This document shows, in pieces, positions 44,828 through 54,728 of a stretch of DNA of 64,000 nt. The stretch lies in the NCBI GenBank assembly GCA_019918135.1, contig WBZZ01002351.1, positions 37,501 to 101,500 on the forward strand, given 5' to 3'. This DNA comes from Paulinella micropora. Taxonomy: Eukaryota; Cercozoa; Imbricatea; Euglyphida; Paulinellidae. The position numbers and the translations under genes are program-made. The notes beneath the pieces were generated by a model. The model was given only the letters and a program-made list of their open reading frames with translations. It made no database searches and was not told the origin of the DNA. Numbering within the stretch: the stretch's first letter is position 1; the number at the start of each line of letters is the position of its first letter.

Positions 44828-45035
44828 CAGACAGGTCTGGACCATCTGCAGTTGGCACTTTTATGCATAGAAGTTCCATGTTCGGATCGGCTCGGTTGCC
44901 TTTTTCACGTTTTTTCCGGTTTTCCAATTGGGGTCCACTTTTTTTACGCCCGAGCCCAATTTCACTCACCACTTTTATGCATAAATGGATTGACCGGTTT
45001 CAGTGTGTGGTGGTGCCACCTGAATTTTGTTTTGA
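44828..45035. repeat. Repeat module, copy 1 of 2
   Basis: About 190-200 bp beginning GGTCTGGACCATCTGCAG and running through GTTCCATGTTCGG, CCAATTGGGGTCCACTTTTT, ATGCATAAATGGATTGACCGG and GGTGCCACCTGAA. A second copy lies at 46965-47160, where it fills an intron of the plus-strand gene. Each copy contains two TATGCATA palindromes. Confidence 0.85.
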
Positions 45036-45348
45036 ACTGCAGACGTTTTAAAATTGAACTGTTCCAAAATGGCCTTTTCACACTTTGAGCTTTCATGCAC
45101 AAAAGTCCCATTTCCGGTTTGGCCCTTCAAGCTTTTTCAGGCTCGTTCGGTTTTGTGTGAAATTGTCTACCCTTTCACTGAAAACATTTCGTTAACAGTG
45201 TAAAACACAGTTGGTGTTTGGTGACTTCTGGAAAACCCCCCACGAACTGATCTTCAAGCAAAGACTGTGAAGGCAACAATTTCGATGTGTGACGAAAATG
45301 TGTTTAACAAAGTCTAGAATGGTTTTTGTGTGTGAGTTCACGCCTTGC

Positions 45349-45923
45349 TTACCTGATTCTTTCCATCACAATTTCAAGTCGTTTGCTTCTGTGCAGATCG
45401 AAGCTTCGCAAAGGAAGAATTCTTCCTGCAGAAGAGAGAACATCGATCCCTTCTCTGCTGAGACCACGATGTTTTAGTTCGAGACACAGATCCACCTCCG
45501 ATTGCGTAAAATGCCGTCCTTGTTGAAACACCGTGAAAACAAAGAACGAAGCAAACAAGTGTTTCCCTTATGCAATCAGATGCCTTGCCTGTGTTTCCCC
45601 CAACGTCCGAGTACCCCCTTTGCCGTCTGGGATTGACGCCATCTTTTTCCAGTAACGATGAAGTCTGGAGCAAACGTTTTCAGCCAGGCCTCGAATCCAA
45701 ACCCCAGAAAGTCGCCTGTCCAAACCATGTTTTCCATTTCAAGATTGCTCAACAAAGGTTTGGGTACTGTACTTGTAGAACTTTTGTGCAGTTTTAGGTC
45801 GCCTTGGACGATCTCGTCGTGTGGAGGTCGATGTGGCTGGCCCTCAAGCTGTTGTGCGAGGGTCTTGAAATGAGATCTCAGTGTGGAAAGGTAATCGCGC
45901 TTAAGGATCTGAAAAAAAAGCAT
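45349..45923 (-). CDS. Minus-strand gene, 5' exons (9-kb element)
   Basis: First exon-like part 45576-45923, after a pyrimidine tract and TTTTCAG: ILKRDYLSTLRSHFKTLAQQ, HRPPHDEIVQGDLKLHKSS, ENMVWTGDFLGFGFEAWLKT. Second part 45349-45558: FTQSEVDLCLELKHRGLSRE, RSFDLHRSKRLEIVMERIR. Codon and strand continuity make it likely the 5' part of the gene at 42.5-44.4 kb. The start codon was not fixed. Function unknown. Confidence 0.45.
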
Positions 45924-46343
45924 TTTCAGAGGTCATGAAAAGCTGTCTAAGTCCAGTTTGAACATGAGACTTTTATGCATAAAAGTCCCAAATTGCCTTT
46001 TCAGCGCTGATTTTTTCGAAAAAAATGAAAACACCGGTTTGGGCTGAGTTGAATGTGAAACTTTTATGCACAAACGCTAATCCGGGCGGGTCCAAAAGGG
46101 ACACCCAGTGCCACCAGTGCCTCAAAACTGTTTTGGGCTACTCATTTTTCAAGTTGTTAGTCCGGAAATGCCTCTTTGGGCGTACTTCAAATTTGGAATC
46201 CCGCGGCCCACGATTATGATTTAGCCAAAAAAAACACTGTTTTTGGCTCAGGACAATTTTTTTTCTTGAGAGCAAAAATTCCCTTTCGGCCTTTTCTCAA
46301 CCACCATCTGTTTTTCTCAACAGCCCAAAACTGCTTTGCGACA

Positions 46344-46664
46344 ATGACCACCAAAAAAGTTGAGTCAGGAAAAGACGCTCGGTACTGGTGGATCGACCAA
46401 GACTGTGAGCTGATTGTCCTACCCGCTCTTTTGCCAGAGTGTGAGACAAACATTCTGCCTACTTTTTCTGGAGTGGTCAGCAAGTTTGGTTTTACTAAAG
46501 GTCCAACAGGTCGAGTGTGGCTCGTTTCTGCTTTCAACGAAGAGAAGAAGCAAACCATCATCTTTCGTTTGGAGGAGCGATGTTGTTTGCATTCGGGCAA
46601 CATACAAGAATTGCCACAACAAGTGACCCGGGAACCTTCGCTGCGTCGCATCTTTGAAGAGGGC
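46344..46664 (+). CDS. Plus-strand gene, exon 1 (9-kb element)
   Basis: ATG at 46344 (MTTKKVESGKDARYWWIDQD), then ELIVLPALLPECETNILP, SKFGFTKGPTGRVWLVSAFN, REPSLRRIFEEG. Divergent from the minus-strand gene; the roughly 420 bp between them (45.92-46.34 kb) carry two palindromes and probably the shared promoter region. A BAH- or chromatin-reader-like fold is possible but not supported by motifs. The exon probably ends near a GT at about 46.66 kb. Confidence 0.5.
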
Positions 46665-46796
46665 GTGACCACCAGTGCACCTACAAGTCAAAAACCATTT
46701 CCCTTTCGTTCTCTAGTTCTCTCCCTCTTGTTGTTCCCTTTTGTGTGTGCTTTCTGTTTGTTTGTTTCAATGTTTGATGTCTTTGTGTGTGTGGCT

Positions 46797-46961
46797 GAGT
46801 TTGAATTCGTCCCCTGCCCCCTCCTTTCCTACGTTGTTTACGGTGATTTTTTCGATTATGAATTACATGTGGCAACTGTAGGCAAGCTCAACAAGAGGCT
46901 TAAAGAGTTGCTGAGAGCCCAGGCTGAGGATGCTGCCAGAGTGGCTCCCACTGAGAATGAG
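46797..46961 (+). CDS. Plus-strand gene, exon 2 (9-kb element)
   Basis: After a T-rich tract and GGCTGAG: FEFVPCPLLSYVVYGDFFDY, then LHVATVGKLNKRLKELLRAQ and ARVAPTENE before a GTCTGG donor. The intron that follows (46962-47163) is repeat module copy 2 and ends TTTTTTTTCAG. Confidence 0.45.
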
Positions 46962-46964
46962 GTC

Positions 46965-47160
46965 TGGACCATTTGCAGCTTGCATTTTTATGCATAAAAG
47001 TTCCATGTTCGGAACGGCTCGGCTGCCTTTTTCACGTTTTTTTCGGTTTTCCAATTGGGGTCCACTTTTTACGCCCGAGCCCGATTTCACTCACCACCTT
47101 TATGCATAAATGGATTGACCGGTTCCAATGCCTGGTTGGTGCCACCTGAACTTTTTTTTC
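46965..47160. repeat. Repeat module, copy 2 of 2 (inside an intron)
   Basis: Matches 44828-45035. Here the module lies between a GT donor and a TTCAG acceptor, so it is spliced sequence. Contains ATTTTTATGCATAAAAG and CTTTATGCATAAATGG palindromes. Confidence 0.85.
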
Positions 47161-47163
47161 AGG

Positions 47164-47780
47164 CAACTGGAGACGAAGAAGTAATTCCACCAAGCCCTTC
47201 GGCTAACGCTCAATCCGAAGTGTCAGCGTTTGCAGCTGAAACAACACTTGCTGGCAAGGATGGAAAAGACAAGGGCAAGGCTGAATTGGAGGGGGACAAG
47301 GAAGAAGAATCAGACAAAACTGAACCCGAGGGACAAGCGAGGATGAAGATGAAACAACCGCGCTGTCTCGCACACTGTCTGCGCAAAAGAAGACAAGCAA
47401 AACGCGTCCCTCGTACAGTCAAATGGAGACCCAGGAGAATGAACCTGGAGATGACGACGGTTAAGAGCAGTCTCTGGCCTCAGGTTCGGGTCAGAAAAAA
47501 AAATCTTCCCAAGTCCACACCAGTGAGACTTCCTGTTCAGAAGGCTCCTGTTTCTGCTTCAAGGAAATCGAGCCCATCAGGAAGCTCTGTGTCAACCCCT
47601 TCCAGTGGAAGCAGGAAGAGGAAGGAGAAAAGTGGTGAAGACCTCAGCTTGACTCCTGACACTAGCAAACTTTCTCCTGCAGTCAAGAAAGCAAAGAAAA
47701 TGAAAGGCAAGGCGAAGTTTGGCAAAAGCGTGACCGAAAAAGACAAGCAAGCGCAAGAAGAAGCCAAGTACCAAGAAGGT
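47164..47780 (+). CDS. Plus-strand gene, disordered exon 3 (9-kb element)
   Basis: ATGDEEVIPPSPSANAQSEV, then Lys/Glu/Ser-rich sequence (KDGKDKGKAELEGDKEEESD, SGSRKRKEKSGEDLSLTPD) to AKYQEG before a GTAAAACC donor. Low-complexity, probably a nuclear linker. The following intron (47781-47846) holds one perfect palindrome (GACTTTTATGCATAAAAGT). Frame changes inside indicate decay or further small introns. Confidence 0.45.
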
Positions 47781-47846
47781 AAAACCTCATTTGAGCCTGT
47801 CTGTACTTGTGACTTTTATGCATAAAAGTGTCAATGTGTTGTTCAG

Positions 47847-48092
47847 AAACGAGGACCTTGGTCCAGGCAGCAACCCAAGACATCTCTTTGCTCTCGTACG
47901 ACAACGTTGAAGTTCTGCCAGACGAGATCGCGGGTGCTCCGCACAAAGGAGTCATCGACCGTTCGCTGGACGAACACCATGTTGGCGAACTCATAAATAA
48001 TTTCTACACGAGTGGCAAACCCAACGACAAGATCGAGTGGATGGGTTGGCTGCAGGACACCAAGGACAAGGTTACCTTTGAAAAAGATCTTG
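47847..48092 (+). CDS. Plus-strand gene, exon 4 up to a strand switch (9-kb element)
   Basis: After GTTGTTCAG: TRTLVQAATQDISLLSYDNV, PDEIAGAPHKGVIDRSLDEH, HVGELINNFYTSGKPND, KIEWMGWLQDTKDKVTFEKD. Beyond about 48.09 kb coding evidence moves to the minus strand until about 49.84 kb. Both strands are open here; the plus-strand reading is preferred because it continues the spliced gene. Confidence 0.4.
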
Positions 48093-48094
48093 GC

Positions 48095-48456
48095 GACGAA
48101 GAGGTTGTGGCGGTTGATGGGGTTCGGGTCGAGGTTGAGGGTGAAGGAGGTTTTCTTCGGGTTGAATGCCACCAACATCATCTCAACAGCCTTGATCCAC
48201 TTCTGGACATCTCCCACGTAGTTGTGATTCTTTTTGTATCAGTACACCGTTTCAATCGTCTGGTACCCAGTCACTGAAAGAGCCTCCACCAGCATGTTGT
48301 ACTGTGAAGGGTGGCAGTGGAAGACAACAGCCCTCTTCTCAGAGTTGCCAACGACACTGAATGCGTTCAGCAAGGTCTTCACTTTCTCCTCGTTGATCTC
48401 CTCCTGATCATGCACTAATTCCGAAATGTTGTACAGCAAGTCCGCGTACAGACAGT
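48095..48456 (-). CDS. Methyltransferase-like segment in the inverted block (9-kb element)
   Basis: Read on the minus strand after TTTGCAG: YADLLYNISELVHDQEEINE, KRAVVFHCHPSQYNMLVEAL, TGYQTIETVYWYKKN-type sequence with one stop at the Trp position, then GDVQKWIKAVEMMLVAFNPK and NPINRHNLFVA. The pattern 'hhhhChPxQ...hxWYKKN...WxxAhEhhLhhF' resembles N6/N4 DNA methyltransferases. It ends where the strand switch occurs. The 91-nt intron 48457-48547 carries a perfect palindrome. Confidence 0.45.
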
Positions 48457-48547
48457 CTGCAAACACAGCCAAAAAAACAAGAAAAAACGTGAAAGGCAAG
48501 GACTGGCAAGAAGTGAATGTGACACTTTTATGCATAAAAGTCATGAC

Positions 48548-48658
48548 TGCGGAAAAGGCTAGGTGACCAAATGCAGAGCTAGATGGAAGAAGACTTGCCA
48601 TCTTGAACATGTCGCCCATCATGATTTTTGCGTTGCCAATTTCCAACTCCGTTTCAGC
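48548..48658 (-). CDS. Small exon in the inverted block (9-kb element)
   Basis: Bounded by CTAAGCAG and GCAGTCATG on the minus strand; reads AETELEIGNAKIMMGDMFKM, then LLPSSSAFGHLAFSA. Introns on both sides (48659-48718, 60 nt; 48457-48547, 91 nt) each hold a TTTTATGCATAAAA palindrome. Confidence 0.5.
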
Positions 48659-48718
48659 CTGCTTAGGCAAAACCAAACATGACATTTTATGCATAAAAGT
48701 ACAAGATGACGACTAGAC

Positions 48719-48922
48719 CTGAAGGGCTTCTGGGTTGGCATCTTTTCCTGTCTTCAAACGCACTTTCGCCACTTCGAACCAGACGAGCACTTGCTTCCTG
48801 AGCGCTTCAGGAATCTTGCGAGCCTTGACGGCCGACTTGTACAGGAAATCGACAGTTGCCATCATGGTCCTGCGCGCAGTTTCAGTGTCAATTGCGGAAC
48901 CAAGATGCACAGTTCCTCCCAA
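48719..48922 (-). CDS. Exon in the inverted block (9-kb element)
   Basis: Reads MGGTVHLGSAIDTETARRTM, then ATVDFLYKSAVKARKIPEAL and VWFEVAKVRLKTGKDANPEA before the GTCTAG donor. Helical; no family recognised. Same strand and order as the neighbouring segments of the block. Confidence 0.45.
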
Positions 48923-49835
48923 GTCTCATTGATGAGAACTCCCTCGAGTTGAAACATGTTCATGGACTGGGCCAGGGCGACAATGTCCTCCTTCAACTTG
49001 TGGTAGCAGCAGTACTTCTTCTGATTGATGAAAAACTCCTTCATGATGCTGTTGACTTGCTTCAACTTGCACACAGAGAGCCTTTTCACAAGAGCTTGCA
49101 TTTCCTGCAACAGGCCAGGCTTGTCCTTTCGAATCCAGTGCAGTTCGTTGATGCTGTCGATGATGGCCTTGTCCATGTCTTCGCGAATTCCATGGCGGGA
49201 AAGAAGCTGCTTCCACACTTTCGAAAGATCGCCTGTGTGAGACGACACGTACGTCCACATCGAATTGAAGGTAGCTTGGTTGATCTTGCGGGAAAGAGCA
49301 AATTCCTGCTTCCAAGTACCCAAAACGTTTGAATCGACTTGGGAGATTGATCCTTGAGGCGCAAAATCGCAAGGTAGCCTTGGTTGTGGGCGGCCGCGAT
49401 GGCGTTCTCCCCAAACGTGTTCTTGCGTTGCGTCTGCGCCACGCGATTCTCGTCGGCACCCAACAGACTCACTGCACGCCGACCTTTCTCGTTCCATCTC
49501 ACGAATCGAAGCTTCGAAATCTTGATGACTTGCCACAACGGCTGCGTGGGGTGGATTCGATGCAAGCGCTGAAAGGTGTGAAGGCCCACGAACGCCTCCA
49601 TGGGCAGCTTGCCTTCCTTCATCTTGTCCCTCAGGAACGTTTGCAACTCCGTACGCTTGTCCAACGGAATGTTATTCCAGTCCAGTTTGCCGCCCTTGCC
49701 GTCGATGAGGCCAGCAGCTCTCCATTTTCTTGTCCATTCATTGACAGTGTCTCGGTCGCAGAAAGCAGGAGGCTCCATCAAGTCGTTGTCCTCGTCGTCC
49801 AAGCCAACGAGGTACCGGTCAAGAAACAGCGCCAT
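48919..49835 (-). CDS. Long exon region in the inverted block (9-kb element)
   Basis: From MALFLDRYLVGLDDEDNDLM, via DRDTVNEWTRKWRAAGLID, LRDKMKEGKLPMEAFVGLH, ENAIAAAHNQGYLAILRLKD to WKQEFALSRKINQATFNSMW, GDLSKVWKQLLSRHGIREDM, and VNSIMKEFFINQKKYCCYHK. Two frames are used, with a change near 49.35 kb. Helical, charged. It would follow the 47847-48092 exon in sense if the block were turned round. Unrecognised. Confidence 0.45.
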
Positions 49836-49849
49836 TCATCCGACGGAGC

Positions 49850-50503
49850 ACGCGTGAACGTCTTCGAGAAGCCGGAGCTGTCGAAGCAGATCTTGTCAAC
49901 CATTCTTCCGCCTCTGAGCAATGTTATTGTTGCCTGCATGGGTTCGGGTTCAGAGGTAAGCTTTGGAGGCCGACGTGCGAGTTACTGGAATCGACATCGA
50001 TGCAAAGCAGGTTGAATTCGCAAAGGCTCGTGTCAAGGCGTTCGTGAACCCGGCCAAGAAGAAGGGCAAGAAGAAGGGCAAGAAGAAAAAAGGCTACCGC
50101 TGACGACGAAGTTGAGGACGACGACGAGGTGGTGGAGGAAAATGACCCAGGTAAAGTCGACAAACTTTTTGAAAAAAAGGGGCACGTTGGCGGAAGTGAC
50201 AAGGGCGCGACCAAGGCGATCTGTTTCACTTGCAAGCAAACCATGGACCTCGAAGAAGATGACGTTGTGCACTGCGAACAGGACAACCACTACCTGCATG
50301 GACCGTTGTACGTGCCCAATTTGTCGTCTTCCTCCGGTCCCGCGCCTCCGTGTTCGATCGTTTGCTTCGACTCCGTCCTCAACGGCTGTGTCAAAAACGA
50401 CAGCTTCTGCATTCATGGGCACTTCTGCAACGACGCATGCCACACCAAGTGGCACAACAATCAGGCTGCACTTCTTGCCGACACGCAGAAGGCCACGAAG
50501 TAA
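49850..50503 (+). CDS. Plus-strand gene, methyltransferase C-terminus plus Cys/His cluster (9-kb element)
   Basis: RVNVFEKPELSKQILSTILP, then NVIVACMGSGSEV (SAM-binding motif I-like), EADVRVTGIDIDAKQVEF (acidic residue after strand 2) and a Lys-rich patch. Then an acidic linker leads to a possible zinc domain: ICFTCKQTM, VHCEQDNHYLHGP, CFDSVLNGCVKNDSFCIHGH, FCNDACHTKWHNN. Beta-class DNA methyltransferases carry motif I after the catalytic region, as here. Several frame changes suggest decay. 50.50-50.86 kb holds two more palindromes and no gene. Confidence 0.5.
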
Positions 50504-50856
50504 TTTTTCAGGGTGTTTCACGGGAGTCAATCCCATTTATGCATAAAAGTGAGCATGGTTGGAAATGATTAAATTGAACTTTTTTACTCTAGTTTTTTTT
50601 TTGTACATGTTTAAACCGGCACCCGGCGTAGCTTCCGGCCCCTCGTCGTTTAATTCTGACCCCTGTGTGAGTGGTTTAGGCTGCCCACATGTGTGACTTT
50701 TATGCATAAAAGTGCTACTTGGAGCCATTTCAAACCTTGCAAGGCTTGTGTCCAACTGCTCAAACCTACTTTGCGCCACCCTTGTTCTTGTGGTCACCGG
50801 TTTTTCTAGTCTTTTCTGCTAGCGATTACATATATTTTTGCATGTAAAAACATGCA

Positions 50857-50883
50857 TTTTAGTGGTACTTCTGCGTGACCAAG
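50857..50883 (-). repeat. Right TIR of the 9-kb element
   Basis: TTTTAGTGGTACTTCT followed by GCGTGACCAAG; the inverted counterpart of 41894-41927. Followed by TATAT. Confidence 0.75.
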
Positions 50884-51200
50884 TATATATTTAGTATATA
50901 TAATTATAATTAACGTTAATTATATAATACAACGTTTAACCAGGGTAAACGTGAAAATAACGTCATGAATTCGAAATTAAAGCTTAAGCAGTTTCGCCAT
51001 CGAAAAACAGTGCAGCATTGCAATTTTAGCTCAAGCAGGTGATTTTTATGACATATCTTCCGGAACTGACGTCATCAAATTAAACACACTGCTGGATCCA
51101 AGTAGCGGTGGAAACGAAAAAGAAAGTCTTGAACTAGCTGAACAGGTCCGGAGGAACGAATTCGAAAACATTCAGGCAAACACTATGACCCCTGATAGGT

Positions 51201-51530
51201 TCAATGCATGCATTAAAAAATTTCAATGCATGCATTGAAAATTTTTTCAATGCATGCATTGACATTTCAATGCATTATGCATTGAAATTTCAATTAGAAT
51301 ACATACATTGAAATTTCAATGCATCATGCATTGAAATTTCAATGCATGCATTGAAAAAATTCAATGCATGCATTGAAATCTCAATGCGTACATTGAATTA
51401 TTTTCAATGCATGCATTGAAATATCAATGCAAATGTCCAATGCATGCATTGAGATTTCAATGCAAATGCATTGAAATCTCAATGCATGCGTCGAAAAGTT
51501 ATGGCGATGCATGCATTAGCACTTTAATGC
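51201..51530. repeat. Palindromic minisatellite, CAATGCATGCATTG units
   Basis: About 14 degenerate units of TTTCAATGCATGCATTGAAA spaced 18-28 bases apart. Each unit is itself a palindrome, so the array can fold into many small hairpins. 50.88-51.20 kb and 51.53-51.70 kb show no gene. Confidence 0.9.
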
Positions 51531-51708
51531 AGGCAGTATTCAAAGTACATTACTTCATCACTAGCATACAGATTTTTTTAATGTTACCATTCTGATTTTT
51601 GAAATGCTATCATTTGTATTTTTCTTTTATTTCTTCTTCTTGTTTTGTAGTTTTGGCGTTGCATTTGATTTCCAATCACTATCCCAATCCCTCACCTCGC
51701 TAGGCGCT

Positions 51709-52515
51709 CTACTTCGTTTTCCAAGTTTTTCTTCTGGCTGTCCTTTTGGTATCTCTTGTTAATATCACTTTTCTCGTGATTCCCTGTTCTTTCTTAGCTT
51801 GCTCCTTACTAACTATGTTGTGTGCTTGGCTTTTTCCTGCCCCTTTTTCTTCCACTCTTGCTTGACATTTTTCTTTAGTACCTTGCGCTGGCCTCCTTGC
51901 GCACCTGATGAAATCATCTACATACTCCCTTGTCATTATGAGGCGGTGCAACTTCTGAAAATCTGTTGTTTCTGAATAAACTAACCTACTAACTATCCCT
52001 AACTCTCTGCTTGCATCTGTCCTCTCTACCCTTCAGGGAGTTACGGTTTCCCCCCGGCCAGTTGCCTAACTGTTTAACCCCTACGACAAGCTCGTTCTCT
52101 CCAAGAAACGCACCTGCTGCACCAGTAACTGAGTTCGTGACCTTACCGTCATCCATGATGTGCAGTTCCAGCGGGGGGTGCACGTCAAACACTGAATTGA
52201 TGAAGTGATACTACTAACACAACAAATAATTTAGCAACATGGATTGCGGCACGGATAGCACCTAATACGCTGCCAACAAACTAACGCAAATCTTTCTGAC
52301 CCACAGGTGCAAGATATGGAAAACCCTGATTTATGTCCGTACATAATAAAACCCGCTCTGTTCATGAATTCAAAAGTCCGCCTATGTCCCTGCGGGCGCC
52401 TACACTCATCTGCAATGCAAACATTCCTGACTTGGGTATTATTGCCCATGTATTCTAGAACAACGACTTTCTCGCTAGCTGTCCACCCTGTCCAGAACAA
52501 GTAAATGGTGACCAA
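51709..52515 (-). CDS. Unidentified minus-strand ORFs
   Basis: Three successive minus-strand readings: 52231-52515 (YLFWTGWTASEKVVVLEYMG, DECRRPQGHRRTFEFMNRAG, CTCGSERFALVCW), 51989-52192 (FDVHPPLELHIMDDGKVTNS, GAAGAFLGENELVVGVKQLG) and 51709-51951 (basic, Lys-rich). Could be exons of a decayed host gene or part of an old retroelement. No family recognised. Confidence 0.25.
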
Positions 52516-53431
52516 TCCGTGCCAACGATAAAACTAAACATTCGACAATCTTGGGGGTATCCCTTTTTCCGAAATTTTCGATGAAGTATATGGATTTTTT
52601 TGAAAACGTGTGGAAATGAAAGGAAATGAATTCCCTGATTGCAGAACATATAAAAATAATATTAAAATATGTTTTTATTAATTGTAATACACTTTAACTT
52701 CATCTTCAGAGGTGGGCAGGAACCGGTCCGACACGGTAATTTTTCTACTTTTTCATAGTCCCGGCTACCATGAATCTATGATGATAACAATGCCGAACAT
52801 GCAGAATTTGCTTTTATTGTTTATTCTTGCTTATATTAAGCATTTTACTATATTAAGACATTGTTTTACCTTCAAAAAATTCTGTTTGCCCGCTGTGACG
52901 TACGCTGGTACGTAGAGGGGGGAGGGGGGGGGGGTGGGGGGGGGGGATGGGTCGGAGGGAGGACGCTTCACATCAGATTCTGGTGCATTATCAGAGTTAA
53001 ACAAATTTCTAATTTCAGTTTTTAGAATAAGCGTTACAGTTGCAGTTGCCCTAGACAAAAACCATTATGAAAAAAGTCGGACCCAGAAAAATTCCTTCAA
53101 AAAAAATAATCACATACGACCACGTCCACGTCCACGTCCACCCGCAGCACGACGTGCGCGGCGACGTCCGCGCAAACGGATTCCTGAGTTACGCATTCTC
53201 CAACTTGTGTCGGAGCGATCTGAATCATCTACAATAATATTAACATTGGAAATACCGTTTCATTCCTGCAAGGTCCTGCACTTGCGTGTTCATAGAATTT
53301 GAGGATCTGATTGTGTCCACAAGTCCCGATACTGACTAGTACCCCTTAGTTCGCGTGCATTTCGGATCCGTAAAGACCACTGTTCTCTAAAATCGCTTTG
53401 CTCTAGTCCCGCCACTTTTGCAAACCCAAAC
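52516..53431. other. Non-coding stretch with G-rich tract
   Basis: Holds a G-rich tract at 52915-52965 (runs of 4-10 G with single A/T interruptions) able to form G-quadruplexes, and an Arg-rich reading near 53.10-53.18 kb made of CGTCCA repeats. No convincing gene. Confidence 0.6.
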
Positions 53432-54728
53432 ATGCTGCTTCTTATTCATCTTCAGCGTGCTCATCCATCTCCCAATCCTTCTTCACCCCCTCTGACGCAA
53501 TGTTACTCAGGGTTTTGCAAGGCATTAGTGATTATTGTTTCCATTGTTCTTTTGGGTGTTTTATGGCCTACTGCCTTTAGCTCTTCATCTAACGCAACAA
53601 ACGCATCAAACTGCGGAGCATAATCACATCCCTCATCAAACGTCCACGTATTCATCGCATTAATATTATCTTGTACATCCTCCTCACTCACCTTACCAAA
53701 CCTTTTGGTTAGTCTTGCCCACACAATGTGCAAGTTCTGACCAAAGTCTGGTGAGCCCCTCACCAAGTTCGCCACACTCCTCTTGGCTTTACCCACCAAC
53801 TTGTCAAACACAAATGAAAAAGCTTCCTCTCTCTGCCTTTTCATCTCATGCTCCAAACTCTCCTCATATGCTACTATCATTCTTTCTACCTTCTCTTTTC
53901 CCCCTACTTGCCCCTTGCTCTTCGTCTTGATTGTTGTCGTTGCTGGTGTGGAATAAGTAGGTGAAGGCTCTCTCCCCCTCTCCTCTACCTGCTCTTCTCC
54001 TCTCTTTTGCTCCCTCTTACCCTTAAAGTAGGCTGCCTTTCTGTCTTAGCAAAATAAGATTCAAGGTTTTCTTCGTCTGACCCTGACTCTGAGTCTAACT
54101 CAGCTTCCTCTTCCTCCTCTCTCAACCCTACATTTCCTCTCCTTCTTGCTGATCATAAGTTGCTTTCCTGCTCTCTCCCCACCTCCACATGTAATTGGGG
54201 ACTGTTTTCCTTTGCTATGCAACGCACTTACATTATCATCATCATGAACCATTTTTAGTCACATGTTCATCAGGGGTCTTCAGTGCCCCATTGAGTCCCT
54301 TGGCACCCACCCAAGGCCAAAACTATCTCCCTCTGAAAGGTTTTGAATGGGGTTCTCTCATCATCATCATTGTCCTTTGGCCTTCGTGCTGACTTTGTCT
54401 TTGTCCGTGCCTCTTAGAGTATTAAAACTCATGAGGTCTTACTGTCTGTTTTTCCTTTTTGAGGTTGTTGTTGCAAACCCGATGGTGTGCAGTCCTCATC
54501 TCCTTGACGCCCGGTCACCTAACAAAAACGGAGACATGTATCGGACGATTTGTTCCAAAACCACAGGGTTGCCAAAGCTTGGGCCTTTGTGTGTGTCAAT
54601 TACAGGAATGACACCAACCCCTTTTTGTTGACAGTCGCCTTGATGGTCTTCTCCTTCAGCCCTTCAACTTGCAGTGCCAGAGTTAAGCGCTGCCAAGGCT
54701 CATAACCCACTGGACAACGCGTTGGTCA
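53432..54728 (-). mobile_element. Copia-type retrotransposon, copy 2: gag-side remains (fossil)
   Basis: Minus strand: a terminal scrap of LTR (54711-54728), a primer-binding-site-like GGGTTATGAGCC (54697-54708, complementary to the initiator-tRNA-Met anticodon arm), a leader, then gag-like coding including LVGKAKRSVANLVRGSP and IVWARLTKRFGKVSEEDV (53503-53880). Old and heavily broken; the pol part was not found. The other part of this LTR lies at 62820-63140, beyond the inserted copy 1. Confidence 0.6.

Larger units (their letters stand above)
41894..50883. mobile_element. 9-kb TIR-bounded element with two divergent intron-containing genes (family unassigned)
   Basis: Imperfect terminal inverted repeats (41894-41927 and 50857-50883) enclose a minus-strand gene (about 42.5-45.9 kb) and a plus-strand gene (about 46.3-50.5 kb). 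Both have short GT-AG introns. TATAT flanks both ends and could be the target duplication, but the flanks are AT-rich. No DDE transposase signature was recognised, so the superfamily is open. Many coding stretches change frame, so the copy looks decayed. GC content is visibly higher than in the viral elements. Confidence 0.65.

Noticed and set aside
45289-45873. Plus-strand ORFs at 45.3-45.9 kb
   Set aside because: Opposite the minus-strand exons of the 9-kb element, which have splice-site borders and continue in neighbouring exons; the plus-strand frames do not.
51201-51530. CRISPR array
   Set aside because: Units are palindromic, degenerate and separated by too little and too variable sequence; there are no spacers of constant length, and the setting is eukaryotic.
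53100-53302. Arg-rich protein from CGTCCA repeats
   Set aside because: Short, driven by a simple repeat, with no clear start context or neighbour exon.
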